Assembly: GCA_030867875.1 (NCBI GenBank)
Contig: JAOWCC010000019.1
Span: 31,043,976 to 31,107,975, forward strand
Direction: 5' to 3'
Origin: Actinernus sp. WN-2022
Taxonomy: Eukaryota; Cnidaria; Anthozoa; Actiniaria; Actinernidae
Length of the DNA stretch: 64,000 nucleotides
Below, piece after piece: positions 39,844 to 52,000 of this stretch (its first letter is position 1; each line of letters starts with the position of its first letter). The notes beneath the pieces are model-generated. The model ran no database searches and was not told the DNA's origin. It saw only the letters and a list, made by a program, of their open reading frames with translations. A program made the position numbers and the translations under genes.

Positions 39844-40234
39844 TTAAAGGGACTATATCAGCTATTTTTAGCATCACTTTGAAACGCTGAAAATTACATT
39901 CAAACTAAAAGAAACCAAGAAATAATGGTGTAGATTTATTAAAAGCATTTTCCTTAGTAAGGTTAAGCTCAGAGAAGCTAATCGGGCAACGGATGGCGAG
40001 GATGGAAATGGATTACGATTATGAACATGTTGAAAAAGTTAGGCTAACGTTTTCAAGTTTTAAACTATCATCTTTGATATTAGATAATGTTTCTATTATG
40101 GGTTGTTGTCTATTCGGAAATTAACATCGTTTCGTATCAGTTAGTGTATCGTGAGTATTTCTCTTATAATCAAACAATTCTACATTATTATTTGACAGAA
40201 AATCAGAAAAATCCTGGTGACATAGTCCCTTTAA
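39844..40234. mobile_element. MITE with TTAA borders
   Basis: TTAAAGGGACTATATCA is inverted as TGACATAGTCCCTTTAA, so both ends abut TTAA. Confidence 0.75.
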
Positions 40235-40287
40235 CATTTGTGTAGACTGGCGCTCAGCTATTGAAGTCAGCAATTGTTACTAATGTA

Positions 40288-40632
40288 CTAACCCACACAG
40301 CGGTCAAACGTCTGCGCATGCGTCAAAAGTCTTACAACAACAACGTTCAAAGCGAGCCGGCGGCCGTCACTGCTCACACACTCGTTTTCAAACCTTGAGA
40401 ACTTTTTGGTAAATTACGAAAAAGTTTGGTAAACTCACAGTTTGAAGTTTGTTCAATTTCCCGTCGACTGTGAAAATAAAAAGATTAACTTTCACGTATT
40501 TTTCTTAACTTTTGGGGGTAGAAGTTTACTGTAATACGTTTTAAGGTAAATTTTGCGCGGGAAATTCGCGCGGCCGCCTACCAGACTGACCGTAATACGC
40601 ACGCGCAGACGTTTGACCGCTGTGTGGTACTA
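40288..40632. mobile_element. MITE, CACACAGCGGTCAAAC family
   Basis: ccacacagcggtcaaacgtc and gacgtttgaccgctgtgtgg at the two ends; inside are aaaagtttggtaaactcaca and cgcgggaaattcgcg. A related element is at 60806. Confidence 0.8.
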
Positions 40633-40755
40633 ACCATGCATCCATTGGCTGCTGACACAGAAGAAATTCAAACAGGCCACGGAAAGCTATAGATGCAAAA
40701 TTTACATTAAAATCCAAATGTTCATAAACAGTACGCTCGCCAGCCTTCGTACATA

Positions 40756-40985
40756 CAGTCGAACCTCCGTTAACGGACACCTCCCGTAAGCGGACACCTC
40801 CCGTAAGCGGACACCTCCTGTAAGCCGACATAATCCCGCGGATCCGACCATTTCTCTAATACAACACTACATTTGCCGCCACCTGTAAGTGGACACCTCT
40901 CGTAAGCGGACGCGAACACCTGTCTCTAGGTACATGAGCAAAAATAACTTAACCTCTCTTAAGCGGACACCCGAAGAGATTGAAG
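40756..40985. mobile_element. Tigger/pogo-style element end
   Basis: Starts cagtcgaacctccgttaacg and carries repeated gtaagcggacacct units. The CAGT-CGAACCTC end is typical of pogo/Tigger-like elements. No right end seen. Confidence 0.55.
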
Positions 40986-41254
40986 TTAATTATTTCAAAT
41001 GTTTGCAATTCTAGCTTAATCATGGTCAGCTTAGTAAAAAGACAACATATTTGAGCTATGAGCCTTAGATTGAACCTATATAGCCGTTTAAAGCATGTGG
41101 TTTACAATTCCACAGTTGCCTGCCACTTCCTATCCCTTACTGTCAACCTCCTGTATTAATGTTGATAACTAAAGGTATTACTAAATAGCACTTCAAGTTC
41201 TAAGTAATAACTATTTAAGAACAAGATGTCATGTTCGATGCGATTGTCCTTTTA

Positions 41255-41466
41255 TAGATGCACAGATGACGCCAAAACATGACGAGGACAAAGAATTACG
41301 TCACGAGACGCAGTCGAGTGTCATGACTGTTTTCCTCACATTTCGATGCACTACATCTGTAAGAGAAAGACGTAAGACAAAATAACAACTACTTGTTTGT
41401 ACAATAAATAGCGAAAACAAGGACAAAATGATTTCGTGTGAAATGTGACGTCATCTGTGCATCTGT
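41255..41466. mobile_element. MITE, GATGCACAGATGACG family, copy 1
   Basis: tagatgcacagatgacgcca and gtgacgtcatctgtgcatct at the ends. Confidence 0.75.
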
Positions 41467-41516
41467 ACTCTAATAGCACTTGGCTATCGACCAATCAGAG
41501 CACACGTTACGTACTG

Positions 41517-41522
41517 TTTATT
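41517..41522 (-). terminator. Candidate polyadenylation signal, LamG/FZ/CUB gene
   Basis: AATAAA on the minus strand, about 130 bases past the stop codon. The 20-bp tandem array 41566-41633 would lie inside this 3' UTR. Confidence 0.5.
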
Positions 41523-41565
41523 GTAGAAATAGTGATTGCAGTGAATTAATACTCTCAGGTTTGCT

Positions 41566-41633
41566 GCGTGACCACTTCTTTTCTAGCGTGACCACTTCTT
41601 TTCTAGCGTGACCACTTCTTTTCTAGCGTGACC
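41566..41633. repeat. 20-bp tandem repeat in a 3' UTR
   Basis: Three full and one partial copy of gcgtgaccacttcttttcta, just past the stop codon of the LamG/FZ/CUB gene. Confidence 0.95.
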
Positions 41634-41650
41634 AACGTTTCGACGTGGCA

Positions 41651-41755
41651 CTATTGACTATGATTCCTGTACTTCGTTGTTTCTTTGGAATAACTCTCAC
41701 TGTTTTGGTGTTGCGTGACTACGATGTCGTTATCTCCACTGCGTGACAAGAGACA
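41651..41755 (-). CDS. LamG/FZ/CUB gene: terminal exon
   Basis: Acceptor cttacccatag, phase 0, then CLLSRSGDNDIVVTQHQNSE and a polar tail ending NHSQ and TAG at 41651-41653. It was the only phase-0 open terminal exon with a good acceptor found downstream. An AATAAA (minus) sits at 41517-41522. It has no hydrophobic segment. Confidence 0.7.
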   Translation of the reverse strand, partial: CLLSRSGDNDIVVTQHQNSESYSKETTKYRNHSQ

Positions 41756-44700
41756 CTATGGGTAAGACTAGAAAACAGACTTTGTTACAAACAGACCTAT
41801 TAACAAAACATTTTGGCGCAATAGTCAAGTTTCGTATTCGAAAATTACCGCTGATTGCAATGACTACAGACGCATGTACGCAGGTATAGCCTCGTTCTGA
41901 AGTTAAACATTAAAAGCCAGCGAGAATGTGCAAAACGCGAAACTACAACAATACACAGTGTTGTAAATAACCCACCTCGCTGGTATTTAAGAATGTTTAA
42001 CTTCAGAATGAGGCTATACCTGCGTACATGCGTCTGTAGTCATTACATTCAGCGGTAATTTTCGAATACGAAACTCGTCAGTCTAATGCTGGACACTCGG
42101 GTTCATTGTTTAACCCATACGTAGACGTTGGAAGTAGTCCTTGGGTTTGCTATTAGTATTTCATTCTCGACCTCAGACCCTTCTCTTGTTTTTTATTGCG
42201 TATGCTCGACGAAATCGATTTCGTCGAGCATGCGCAGTAAGAAATAAGAAATGGGTCTGGTGATCAGATCTCACTGTCAGCTCCAACGTACCATCCGACA
42301 CAATTCAGTGTCGTATATGGATTTTGCTATGTTTTTTTAGTTATTGCATATTACTTACATGGGCGCGATACCTAATCAGGAAGCCTCCTTTACTGTTGGT
42401 CTTGTCAGAGTTGAACAGTATGACAGCCATGTTGCCCTTAATGGCCAGTGCTCGTGGCTGGGCCAGGGAACCGCAGAGCCTGGGGCCGACTTGGTTGTAG
42501 AGCCGGTCCATGATCACCAGATAGTCATACCTAAACACAACAGGTAACCCAAGTGAGAATTTCATTTTCACCCGCTACTGTGCTGACTAAACTACAGCGT
42601 TTCACTATTACCCGTCCTAGACGTTTTGGCAAATCGTCGATTTTATTCCGCCTTCGGAATGCTTTAGGCGTCAAAGCGGCCAAATACAATCATGCTAAGT
42701 GAAAGGGTCCATCTCATCCTCCATTTGTGATGCCCTAGAAATGGCCTCCAAGCCAAAATTTAGTTTTATAGCTCGAACTAGGTCCTCAGCTCCAGCGAGG
42801 ATGATTTGAAGAAATACGTACAGTAATTAACGATTGGATTGCAGAAAGGAAATTGATAGTTTGCGCAAAGGACACCAAAGTTTCAGGATAATACAGAAGT
42901 CTCAGCTAAACGTTCGTTCTCCTGTTAGCGTAATTAACAAGGAAATCTCCAGAAAAAGCTAAGAGTTTTTACTCACATGCAGTTCCTGTCGTCCTCTAGA
43001 GACACATGTTCCAGGGTGATAACAATCACGTGATGTACCCTGGGTAGCATGATAGCCCACCTACAATGACTGTTGGACGGGTAGGACTGGGGATAGTGAG
43101 GGGACTTGATCAACCCAGTGGGCGATGTTAGTATACTTCCACAATCTATACGGGATAGACCAAGTGGGAGAGAAATAATTACTGCGCGTCAAATGCAAAC
43201 AGTGCAAATATGCCATCAGTTCACTGAGACTTCAGTGGGCCCACGCTCTAAACTGGCCGCTGGTCAGCAGTAATGTCAGTATCGTCTTCAGACACTCAAA
43301 CAAAATAGATCCAATAATACGCGCGCTCTGATTGGCTATTACCTTTGTTTGCACGAAGTTATGTAAATATGGATATTATTTCATGATTGTCTGTAGCTGT
43401 GCTCTCTTATTTTTCATAAAAAAAATAGAAAATAACAATGGCGTCATGTAAACTGGAAACACCAAGCAAGAGGTTTAGTGTTCAATTGAACAGCTTTGCG
43501 TTTACCTAACGCTTTACTGTGTAAATACAGAAAGTGTTCTACTTCTTAAATAACACCGGAAAATACAATTTGATGAGAGAAACCTAAACTGTAAGAAACC
43601 TAAAGTGTACTGTTTACTCCTTTTCTGAGTCATGGTGAGAGGGTTTTATATTCGTAGTCTGGGTCTGGATTTTCATATGAACTGACGAACCTAGCGCACA
43701 TGTAGGATGGTTAAAATCAATATACAAAATGCCTAACAAACTGTGTATATACATAGTCTAAATGACAACATTGTGTATCACTGAATTAAGCATTGAGGGA
43801 GGGGATTTTAACTGCCGTTTGTAGCCAATTAACAGCTACCAATCGCGCACACTGACTTCATACATGCGCAAGCCATGACATAGCCCCTTTAACTGTTTGT
43901 AGCCAATTGACAGCCACCAATCGAATACTGACTCCATATACACATGTGCAAACCATGACATAGCCCCTTTAACTGCTTGTAGCCAATTGACAGCCACCAA
44001 TCGAATACTGACTCCATATACACATGCGCAAGCCATGACATAGCCCCTTTAACTGTTTGTAGCCAATTAACAGCCTCCATTCGAATACTGACTCCATATA
44101 TACATGGGTAACACCATGACATAGCCGCTTTAACATTGATATAGCACAAGAACTTACAGTTTTCCTTCAACGGTCCTTCAGTTGCCATGGTAATGGAGAA
44201 AGGAGATGAAGGAACACGAACGGCTGTATTTCGCATAGGAACACCTTGTCAAAAGATAACAGCAGCAAATAATCGATATTTGTACTAAATTAAGGTGGCG
44301 ATCGAAAGCTATGCCGGCGAGCATTTCAGTTCGTGCAGTCCTGTCCAACTTATGACATCACCTAGTGTACATTGTTTTGGTCGCCCTTAAAACATAAGAT
44401 ATTTGAGTTGAATTCTTACAACTGAATGGGTTCTTTTTTTATACTAGTGATACATTAAATACAGAAGCCACACGATCATTATCGTTGATGTAAATTTTGA
44501 TCTGAATTTGCCCAACTTTGCTACAGATAATCAAGGAATATTGTCAGTTTGATATTAAGTAGCTTATTTTGTCGCTACTCTGTTAATCCGTGTATAAATA
44601 AAGTCTGTATGAACCCAAGCGAGTTCGGTACTCGGTCAGCACGCGTACCTTGACTATGACGTAATGAGCAAACTATCGAATCGCAGCCCTTGAAAGCTTT

Positions 44701-46054
44701 TCCGATAATTGACTGACCAATCAGAGCACTCAGTTTTTAAGATCAACATACTCGAGTTTCCCGGAGATTGCCCGAGGGAATCTAACAAATCAGCTAGCTG
44801 TTTCCGAATACACGACACCATGACGTTTCCAAATGTGAACACGACACCAAATCTCAACCTCAGGATCGTAAGGCAATGGGCCTTTTGCAGGAATGCAATC
44901 ACGTGGTCGTACTGGGTGGCAAAACACTCTAAATTCATATATCAGGAAAGGCACTTGTATTGTTAGCGGGACCAAAAAGTATAACCATATTACACCTATA
45001 CTAAAAGAGCTAAATTGGCTCCCAGTAGATAAGCTAGTGTATTTTAGAAGTGCCACTCTGGCATTCAAATGCATGACTGATTCCGCACCAGGTTATTTAA
45101 TATCTAAATTCACGAAGCGCTTCGATATTAGTGGTCGTGAAACTCGAAACTCGCAATTATTACTGACAAATCCCCTTATTCAAATCTGCGAGTGGTCAGA
45201 GAAGTTTTTATTACAGAACAGTAAAAATATGGAACTCACTAGATAATGAACTGAAATTAAGTAAAGACGTTTTAAGTTTCAAGCGAAAGCTGAAGAGCAA
45301 ATTATATCAAACTCAAAATAGGTTAAATTAATAGATGTAATTCAAATTATCATGTACACTGTAGTTGTGTTGTATTTGTATTTTGTCTTTGAAAAGCCTT
45401 TTTAAGGAAAGATGAATAAAGTATGAAGTATGAAGTATACGTACGAGATCGGTCATTTTCCACCTCCAATCGAAATACCGTTTACAAAAATCCTGCTGAA
45501 AGAACACCGGATCCGAGGTGTGCACCTTACCAGCCAAAATATAAAATTATGATACAACAACAAGTCCGAAGACTACAGCAAAGCTGATGCGGTGTGTGTC
45601 AGGTTTAGCTAGCCTAGTGCCATTGCTAGAGTATCACACCGTATCAGCTTTCCTGTAGTCTTTGGACTTCCAATCGATTGTCGATCTTTCTATAAAACAG
45701 CGTTTTGAAAGATAGCTTGCCATCCAGCAACCATGGGGATCATGAGCTCAATTCATTCGTTAACGAAGTATTAAATCAGCACGTGACTGTTTCCTGCAAA
45801 AGGCCTATTAAGACATAAAAATCCTAATTTAAAAGGCTTTTTTTCGCTTCGTTGGCACTTACCACCATTTTCATTTTCATTCGCATATAGTTTGCATGAG
45901 ACTTCCGTCAATCATACAAAGTGGCAGGCCGGGTAATTAACTGTGACGGCGGGACGTGAAAAAGTATTCTGTCGTCAAATCATGTGTTTGTTTATTTATT
46001 ATTTGCCTTTCATTGATTTTCTTAACCAGGTTTTCTAAAAACAATTGGATAAGC

Positions 46055-46093
<39 letters not shown>

Positions 46094-48997
46094 CGAGGCT
46101 CCGCCCCGAGGTCCAAATCCTTACCCTTTTATATACCATCTTTGGCTGAAAAGGAAACCCTTTCATATACCTTCCATAAAAAATAGTACCCCTTTCACAT
46201 ACCCACAGTAGAAACACTGCATCCCTTTTCTATAAGCTTGGAATGAACTTAATGAACGATATCCCCGGAAAACATCAAGCGTTACCAGTAGAGTCCAACT
46301 GGGCTGGACTGCAGTACCCGACTGTAATAATGACTGGTGATTTGAATCTGAATAGGCTCAAACCTGAAAGCACTGAGGGCAAGCTATTGCTAGACCTTGA
46401 AGTGGAACAGGGATTCGACTGTTTGATAACTTCACCTACACGGATACAAATGCAAGGAGCTCTTACTACACAGAGCCTGATTGATGTTATCCTCACCAAC
46501 CAACCGGAACTGTTTTTTGACTGTGGGGTATATAACCCTGAGATCAGTGACCATGCACTTGTATATGGGTTCTTGAAGGAGAAGGTGAAACCCCAGAAAG
46601 GCAAGATTGTCAAATTTAGATCTTCAAAAAACTTTGATGTTGAAAAGTACAAGGAGGATCTTATTCAGGCTCCCTGGCATGTGGGTGAAATTTTTGATAC
46701 AGTTGATGATAAGACCAGCTTCTTGGAAACATTGCTATCTAGCATTGTTGACGAACATCTCCCGGAAAAGAAAATGCGAGTCAGGTCCCAGGATGTCCCT
46801 TATATGAATAAGGAATGGAAATATGCTATAAGAGCTAAGAGGAGAGCTGCAAAGAAATACCTGAAAGAACAAACCAGGGAGAACTGGGAAGTTAAGCGTA
46901 AAGCAAGGAATGAGGCCACTAGACTTAGGAGAAAGGCGATAAGGGAATACTGGAAAGAGCAATCTACTAAACTGAAGTGCAAGCCTGGTCAGTTCTATAA
47001 AACATTTATGCCTTTCCTGAGTGCTAAGAGGAAGGACACAACAAATGAGCTCAGCCTAAATATTGATGGGGCAATATGTCATGATCAAAGTAAGATCTCT
47101 TATCACCTGTGTAAGTACTTCACCACTATTGCTGATGGTATTGGTGACACTGATGGCATCACTGATAGTACTTTTGTCACACATACAAGTGTCCAGAGCA
47201 TTATGGGGAATCTGGTTGGACTTGACAGCTTCCAATTTCAGAATTTGAGGGGGCTTGAGGTGGAAACTGCACTACAAAGTCTAAATCCTAAAAAGAGTAC
47301 AGGTTGGGATGGTATCCCTCCCAAGGCTTTTAAGCTTGGAGCAAGAGAACTGTCAAGGCCTCTAACCACACTATATAATTCATGTATAACGCTTGGTGAA
47401 TGGCCTGCAACGTGGAAAAAAGGAGAATGGACACCAGTGTTCAAGAAGGAGGACCCTCACGAGAAAGAGAACTTTAGGCCCATAACTGTCCAGGTTACTA
47501 TAAACAAAATCTTTGAGCAGATACTAAGTAAACAGTTAGGGTATGGTTTCAATGACAAACTCTGTGACAAACTAACAGCCTACAGGAAGAATCACAGTTG
47601 TGAAACAGCTCTACTGGCTTTGACTGAAAATTGGAAGATGGCTCTAGATGAACATAAAGTTGTTGGTGTCCTTTCTACTGACATGAGCAAAGCTTTTGAT
47701 TCCCTGTACCATCCACTCATACTTGCCAAATTTAAGGCTTACGGTGTCGAGGAGAACAGCCTAAGACTGCTGGACTCATACTTCACTGACCGTTACAACA
47801 GGGTGAAGCTGGGATCTGTAGTGAGTGATTGGGGGAAGGTGTCAAGAGGGTGTCCTCAAGGATCTGCATTTGGACCCTTGATATGGAACATTTTTCAAAA
47901 TGACCTGACTTATAATGTCAACCCAAGCCTCAACATGTATGCAGATGATCACCAGTTCTATGCTGCAGGCAATACTATTACTGATGTGCACGATAATTTG
48001 ACAGCTAGTGCTGAATCAGCCTCCAGATGGTACACATCCAACTTCTTAAAGGGGAACTTTGACAAATACTATAGTATGACACTCGGAAATAAAAATGACC
48101 CCATGGAAAGTATTAAAATTGATGATTATGAAGTTAAATCTACTAACTGCTTAAAACTTCTTGGGGTGTCAATTGACAATAATCTTCGATTTAATGAACA
48201 CATAAGCAATATATGTAAGAAGAGTAGCCAGCGTGTAGGAGTTCTTATAAGGCTTAGGAATCTGATACCTACAGATACTAAGCTGCAACTATTCAAAGCT
48301 GCTATTCTTCCGTATTTAACCTACTGTCACCTTGTTTGGCATTTCTGCCGGGCAAGTGATGTTAGAAAGTTAGAACGTATTCAGGAGAGAGCACTTAGGG
48401 CTGTCTACTGTGACAAGATGTCAAGCTATGGTAAATTATTAGACATGGCTAGGCTATGTACTTTACAGAATAGAAGATTACAGGACATAGCCATTATCAT
48501 GTATAAGGTTAAAAGCAACATATCCCCTAACTATATCTGTAGCCTTTTCCAACGTCCCAATACTAACTATAATTTACGCAATAATGACTACATTTTACCT
48601 AGATTTAACACTGTAACTTTTGGTAAACACTCACTCAGATATATGGGACCCAAAATATGGGCCACTGTACCTAGACACATTAGAGAGTTATCTACTTTAT
48701 CTGCTTTTAAGAATAACATACGTAGAGTGGACCTTGCCTCAAGGCTTACAGACAGCAAATGTGCCACCTGTATTCTATGTAATACTTAAGTGTCCCTACT
48801 TAATTTGTATCTATTGTAAATAATTTTATATGATTTGTATAATATATATATTTAATTTTTTTACTTATACTATTGTAAATAGCCACCATAGATTTTAGAC
48901 CGGTAGTTTATAGTTATTAGTATTATATTTATTTATTGAATAGTGTCCCCATTTAGTGGTTGTTAAACTGCTATTTTAGCTAGACACTTAAATAAAG

Positions 48998-49028
<31 letters not shown>

Positions 49029-52000
49029 GAGATGTTAACCAAACAACGATATTATTTATTCAGTTCACGTTGTGGCGGGAGTCAAGATACTCCGGACATC
49101 AGGTACAGAAACAGGAGTGCTTTTCTTTGCAGCCTTCATAATAAAAATGAGTTTTTTTTCCCCTACCCTTTTCTATACCTTAAGCGGTTGGTGCTAGCCC
49201 CTCCCACGTTGTGTGATTGACGTTTGGTGCTAGCCCCTCCCACGTTGTGTGATTGACGTTTGGTGCTAGCCCCTCCCACTTTGTGTGGTTGATGCTTGGT
49301 GCTAGCCCCTCCCACATTGTGTGATTGACAGAAGCCTAGTGCAAACTACACGTGCCATCGCGTAGCAATGAAATGAAAATTCAAGGTACCGAGAACTTCA
49401 ATCGTACTGATTCTGCGGAAAAAGAATAGCACAATACCTGTGGTCCTGACTGTCTTCGTCGTTGACACTGGTGTATTGGTGGCGCCATGTCCTGGGAAAC
49501 ACTTCTCTTCTTTCTTGTCCGGGAATTCCTCACAGTTTAAAACCTCTGGCCAATCAAACTCGAACGCCTTCATCAGACTAGAGCATTCATCCCTAGACTT
49601 CTCACAAAGTCTACGACACGGAGGAAATGCGAAGGGCTGCGCCTGTTGACATGGCGGCAGATAGACAGCGCACAGTAAGGTTTTCAAACTAGAGGAGCAA
49701 TTTGCCCGTACAAACGGTAAGAAATGACGTAATCTCTTCTCTGCCTGTCTCTGGCTCGTATGACCCAGAAGATTGGGAACTCGAGTGCTGTTGTAACCAA
49801 GTCCGAGACACATTCTTGATTGCACTGGCTCGCACTTGCTTTGCGGTAATGTCGTGGGCGTTGAGACACCGGTTATTCTTTGAACAGAGGGAGAAATTAT
49901 AGTGGAAGGTTTGAATGTGACGGTGGTACTGCGGTGAGTGACGTCACCGGAGGTGCTCGACCCAGAGGGGAATGGCGTTACTGTGGTTGATAGACGTTGC
50001 GTAACACTTCCTCTGTTCTTGATAAGATAAGGGAGCGTGACTGTTGCGGTGGTTTGCCTCACGCTCGAAGTTAGACGAGTTGATTTGTGAGATTCACTCG
50101 GACTTGTTACATGTCCAGTTGTTGCGACAGGTCCGGTTGTGGTGACAGAGATGGACTGCGTGACAGGTTTATAGTCTGTGGTAGGTTTGATTTTTGTGAT
50201 GGTCTTGCGTTTCGTGTAAAATGGAAATTTCGTGATGAAAGAAGAATTCGTCACCGGCCGTGATGTAGCAGTAGCAGGAGAAGATCTTGTGACTGGCCAG
50301 TTTGACTTTGCAGTGGACGTCAAACTACCTGTAGTGCTCCTGAAGTTCGTTACCATCCTGGCTTGAGTAACAGGTGTTGAAAGCATTCCAGTTTGAGTTG
50401 GCGAGTTTGATACTAAAGGACCTGGGGAAGTTCGTGTGGGTGATGTATTCGTTGATCTTTCAAAGGAAGACTCCGTTTTCTCTGATTTTGTTGAAGTTGC
50501 GGGAAGGGTGACAGTAAGTGAAGGTGTCGTTCGCACTAAAATAAACAATCAAAGGACTTAATGTTAATCTCTCTTCCTGTGTTGTTGTAAAGACCGTTGG
50601 AAATGTCTGGCCTCGAATACTTCTAAATACGAAACGCGTATAGCATGATAGTCTCTTGTTCATGATTTCTTGAAATTCGTATTTATTTTTAGCTTGAACC
50701 CCTCGGCTCGTTCCCTGGGATTACTCCCAGACTGAGACGACGTCTGGCGGTGGCGGATTGTCGTAAAACATGGACGGGGAGGCGGGGACGTGGGGACGGG
50801 GACGCGGGGACGCGGACGCGGGGACGCGAATACGTGGGGACGGGGACGCGGGGACGTGGGGACGTGACCTTAGAAACACAATATTTTTGACCGCTAAAAT
50901 AAATAGCGAGTAATTATGTGTGTATTCAATGCATTGTTTTATCACTAACTCGTCATTTAGGTTAGAAAAACGTAATCAAAAGCCGTTTGACCTCGCAAAC
51001 CGACGCCATCTTGGAAAACTCTCGTTTCCATGCGCCCTGAGTGAGGTAACCCGGGTGGAAAAAAAGATACTCACTAAAACTAAAAGGGGTTGTTTACATG
51101 ATAAGAGGGCAACCCTTGTACTAGGGTCATCCTAATAGTAGAATCATTCTACCGCCATTGTATTCTGCGTTCTGTTTACTTTTGTCTCGGGGATCATCCT
51201 AGCGCTAGTTCAACCTTTGCACGCGTTACTTCATGTAAAGATCTAGCCGGTTCGCTAGGGGCAACTCGCCTACCCGGCACAACTCTATTCTAGAGTCAAA
51301 GTTGCGAGAGTTGTCTAGCAATTAGTGGGTAACTGTTCTGATCTTTCAGCTCTCATCTTGAGGGCCTTCTCCAGCAGTATAACCGAAATATTGTTAATAG
51401 ACTAAAGCCGTTTATTAGTATATAATGCTTGGTAAAAAAGAGTAAACATGCTAAAAATCTCAAAAGGAAATCTACAAACAGGACATGTCTAGACTACCTG
51501 GATAATGATAGCCAATCAGCGAGCGAGAATGATGGCGTGACCTAAAATGGCGGGAACTTACTGAACAATAGATAAATGCTAATGATAAGGAAAAGGGTAA
51601 ACAAACGAACTCGCTAGTAAAGTCAGTGTTCTGGACAGCACAGTAACATACCCCCAGGACATTAGACACATTAGACAGCAGCAATAAAGAGCACCACAGA
51701 AAAAGAATCAACGTTAATGCACCAATGACCCACCAAAACTCTACTCGTGTCCTCTATGCTTGAATGATTTTGGCGGCCGCATCATGTTAAGTTGACCCGG
51801 GCTATCTTTGAGCATAGTGCTAGCGCTAGCACACCCCCCCCCCCCCCCCCCCCCCGCCCCACTCTCCTTCCCCCTCCTTCATGTAAACACCATTAGCCTC
51901 CGAAAACCGCCGACTTCTTTGCGCTCACTTCGTGACTCCCTTTAAACTGGGCTATCAGATTTTCATAAAATGACTGTTTACAGTTTGAAAAATCTTGTAA

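Larger units (their letters stand above)
39315..41650. other. Convergent intergenic region
   Basis: Between the 3' ends of the coiled-coil gene and the LamG/FZ/CUB gene: four MITE-like elements and a short tandem array. 39315-39843 and 40990-41250 show no gene. Confidence 0.75.
41756..42358. other. LamG/FZ/CUB gene last intron
   Basis: Holds two hairpin elements (41824, 42172) and little else. Confidence 0.75.
44874..45809. mobile_element. MITE, GGTCTTTTGCAGGAATGCAAT family, split copy
   Basis: Left part aatgggccttttgcaggaat to aggaaaggcacttgtat; right part tccaatcgattgtcgatctt to cctgcaaaaggcctatta. Separated by a LINE fragment and an inverted repeat. The unbroken copy at 59143 shows the original order. 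Confidence 0.8.
44245..49437. other. LamG/FZ/CUB gene intron between Frizzled and linker exons
   Basis: Contains a MITE split by a LINE fragment, the poly-C repeat, the open-frame LINE and the 36-bp array. 44260-44870 and 45810-46050 show nothing nameable. Confidence 0.75.

Noticed and set aside
39581..39877. 98-codon minus ORF considered as the last exon of the LamG/FZ/CUB gene
   Set aside because: It begins within a TTAA-bordered MITE; the exon 41755-41651 has a better acceptor and the right phase.
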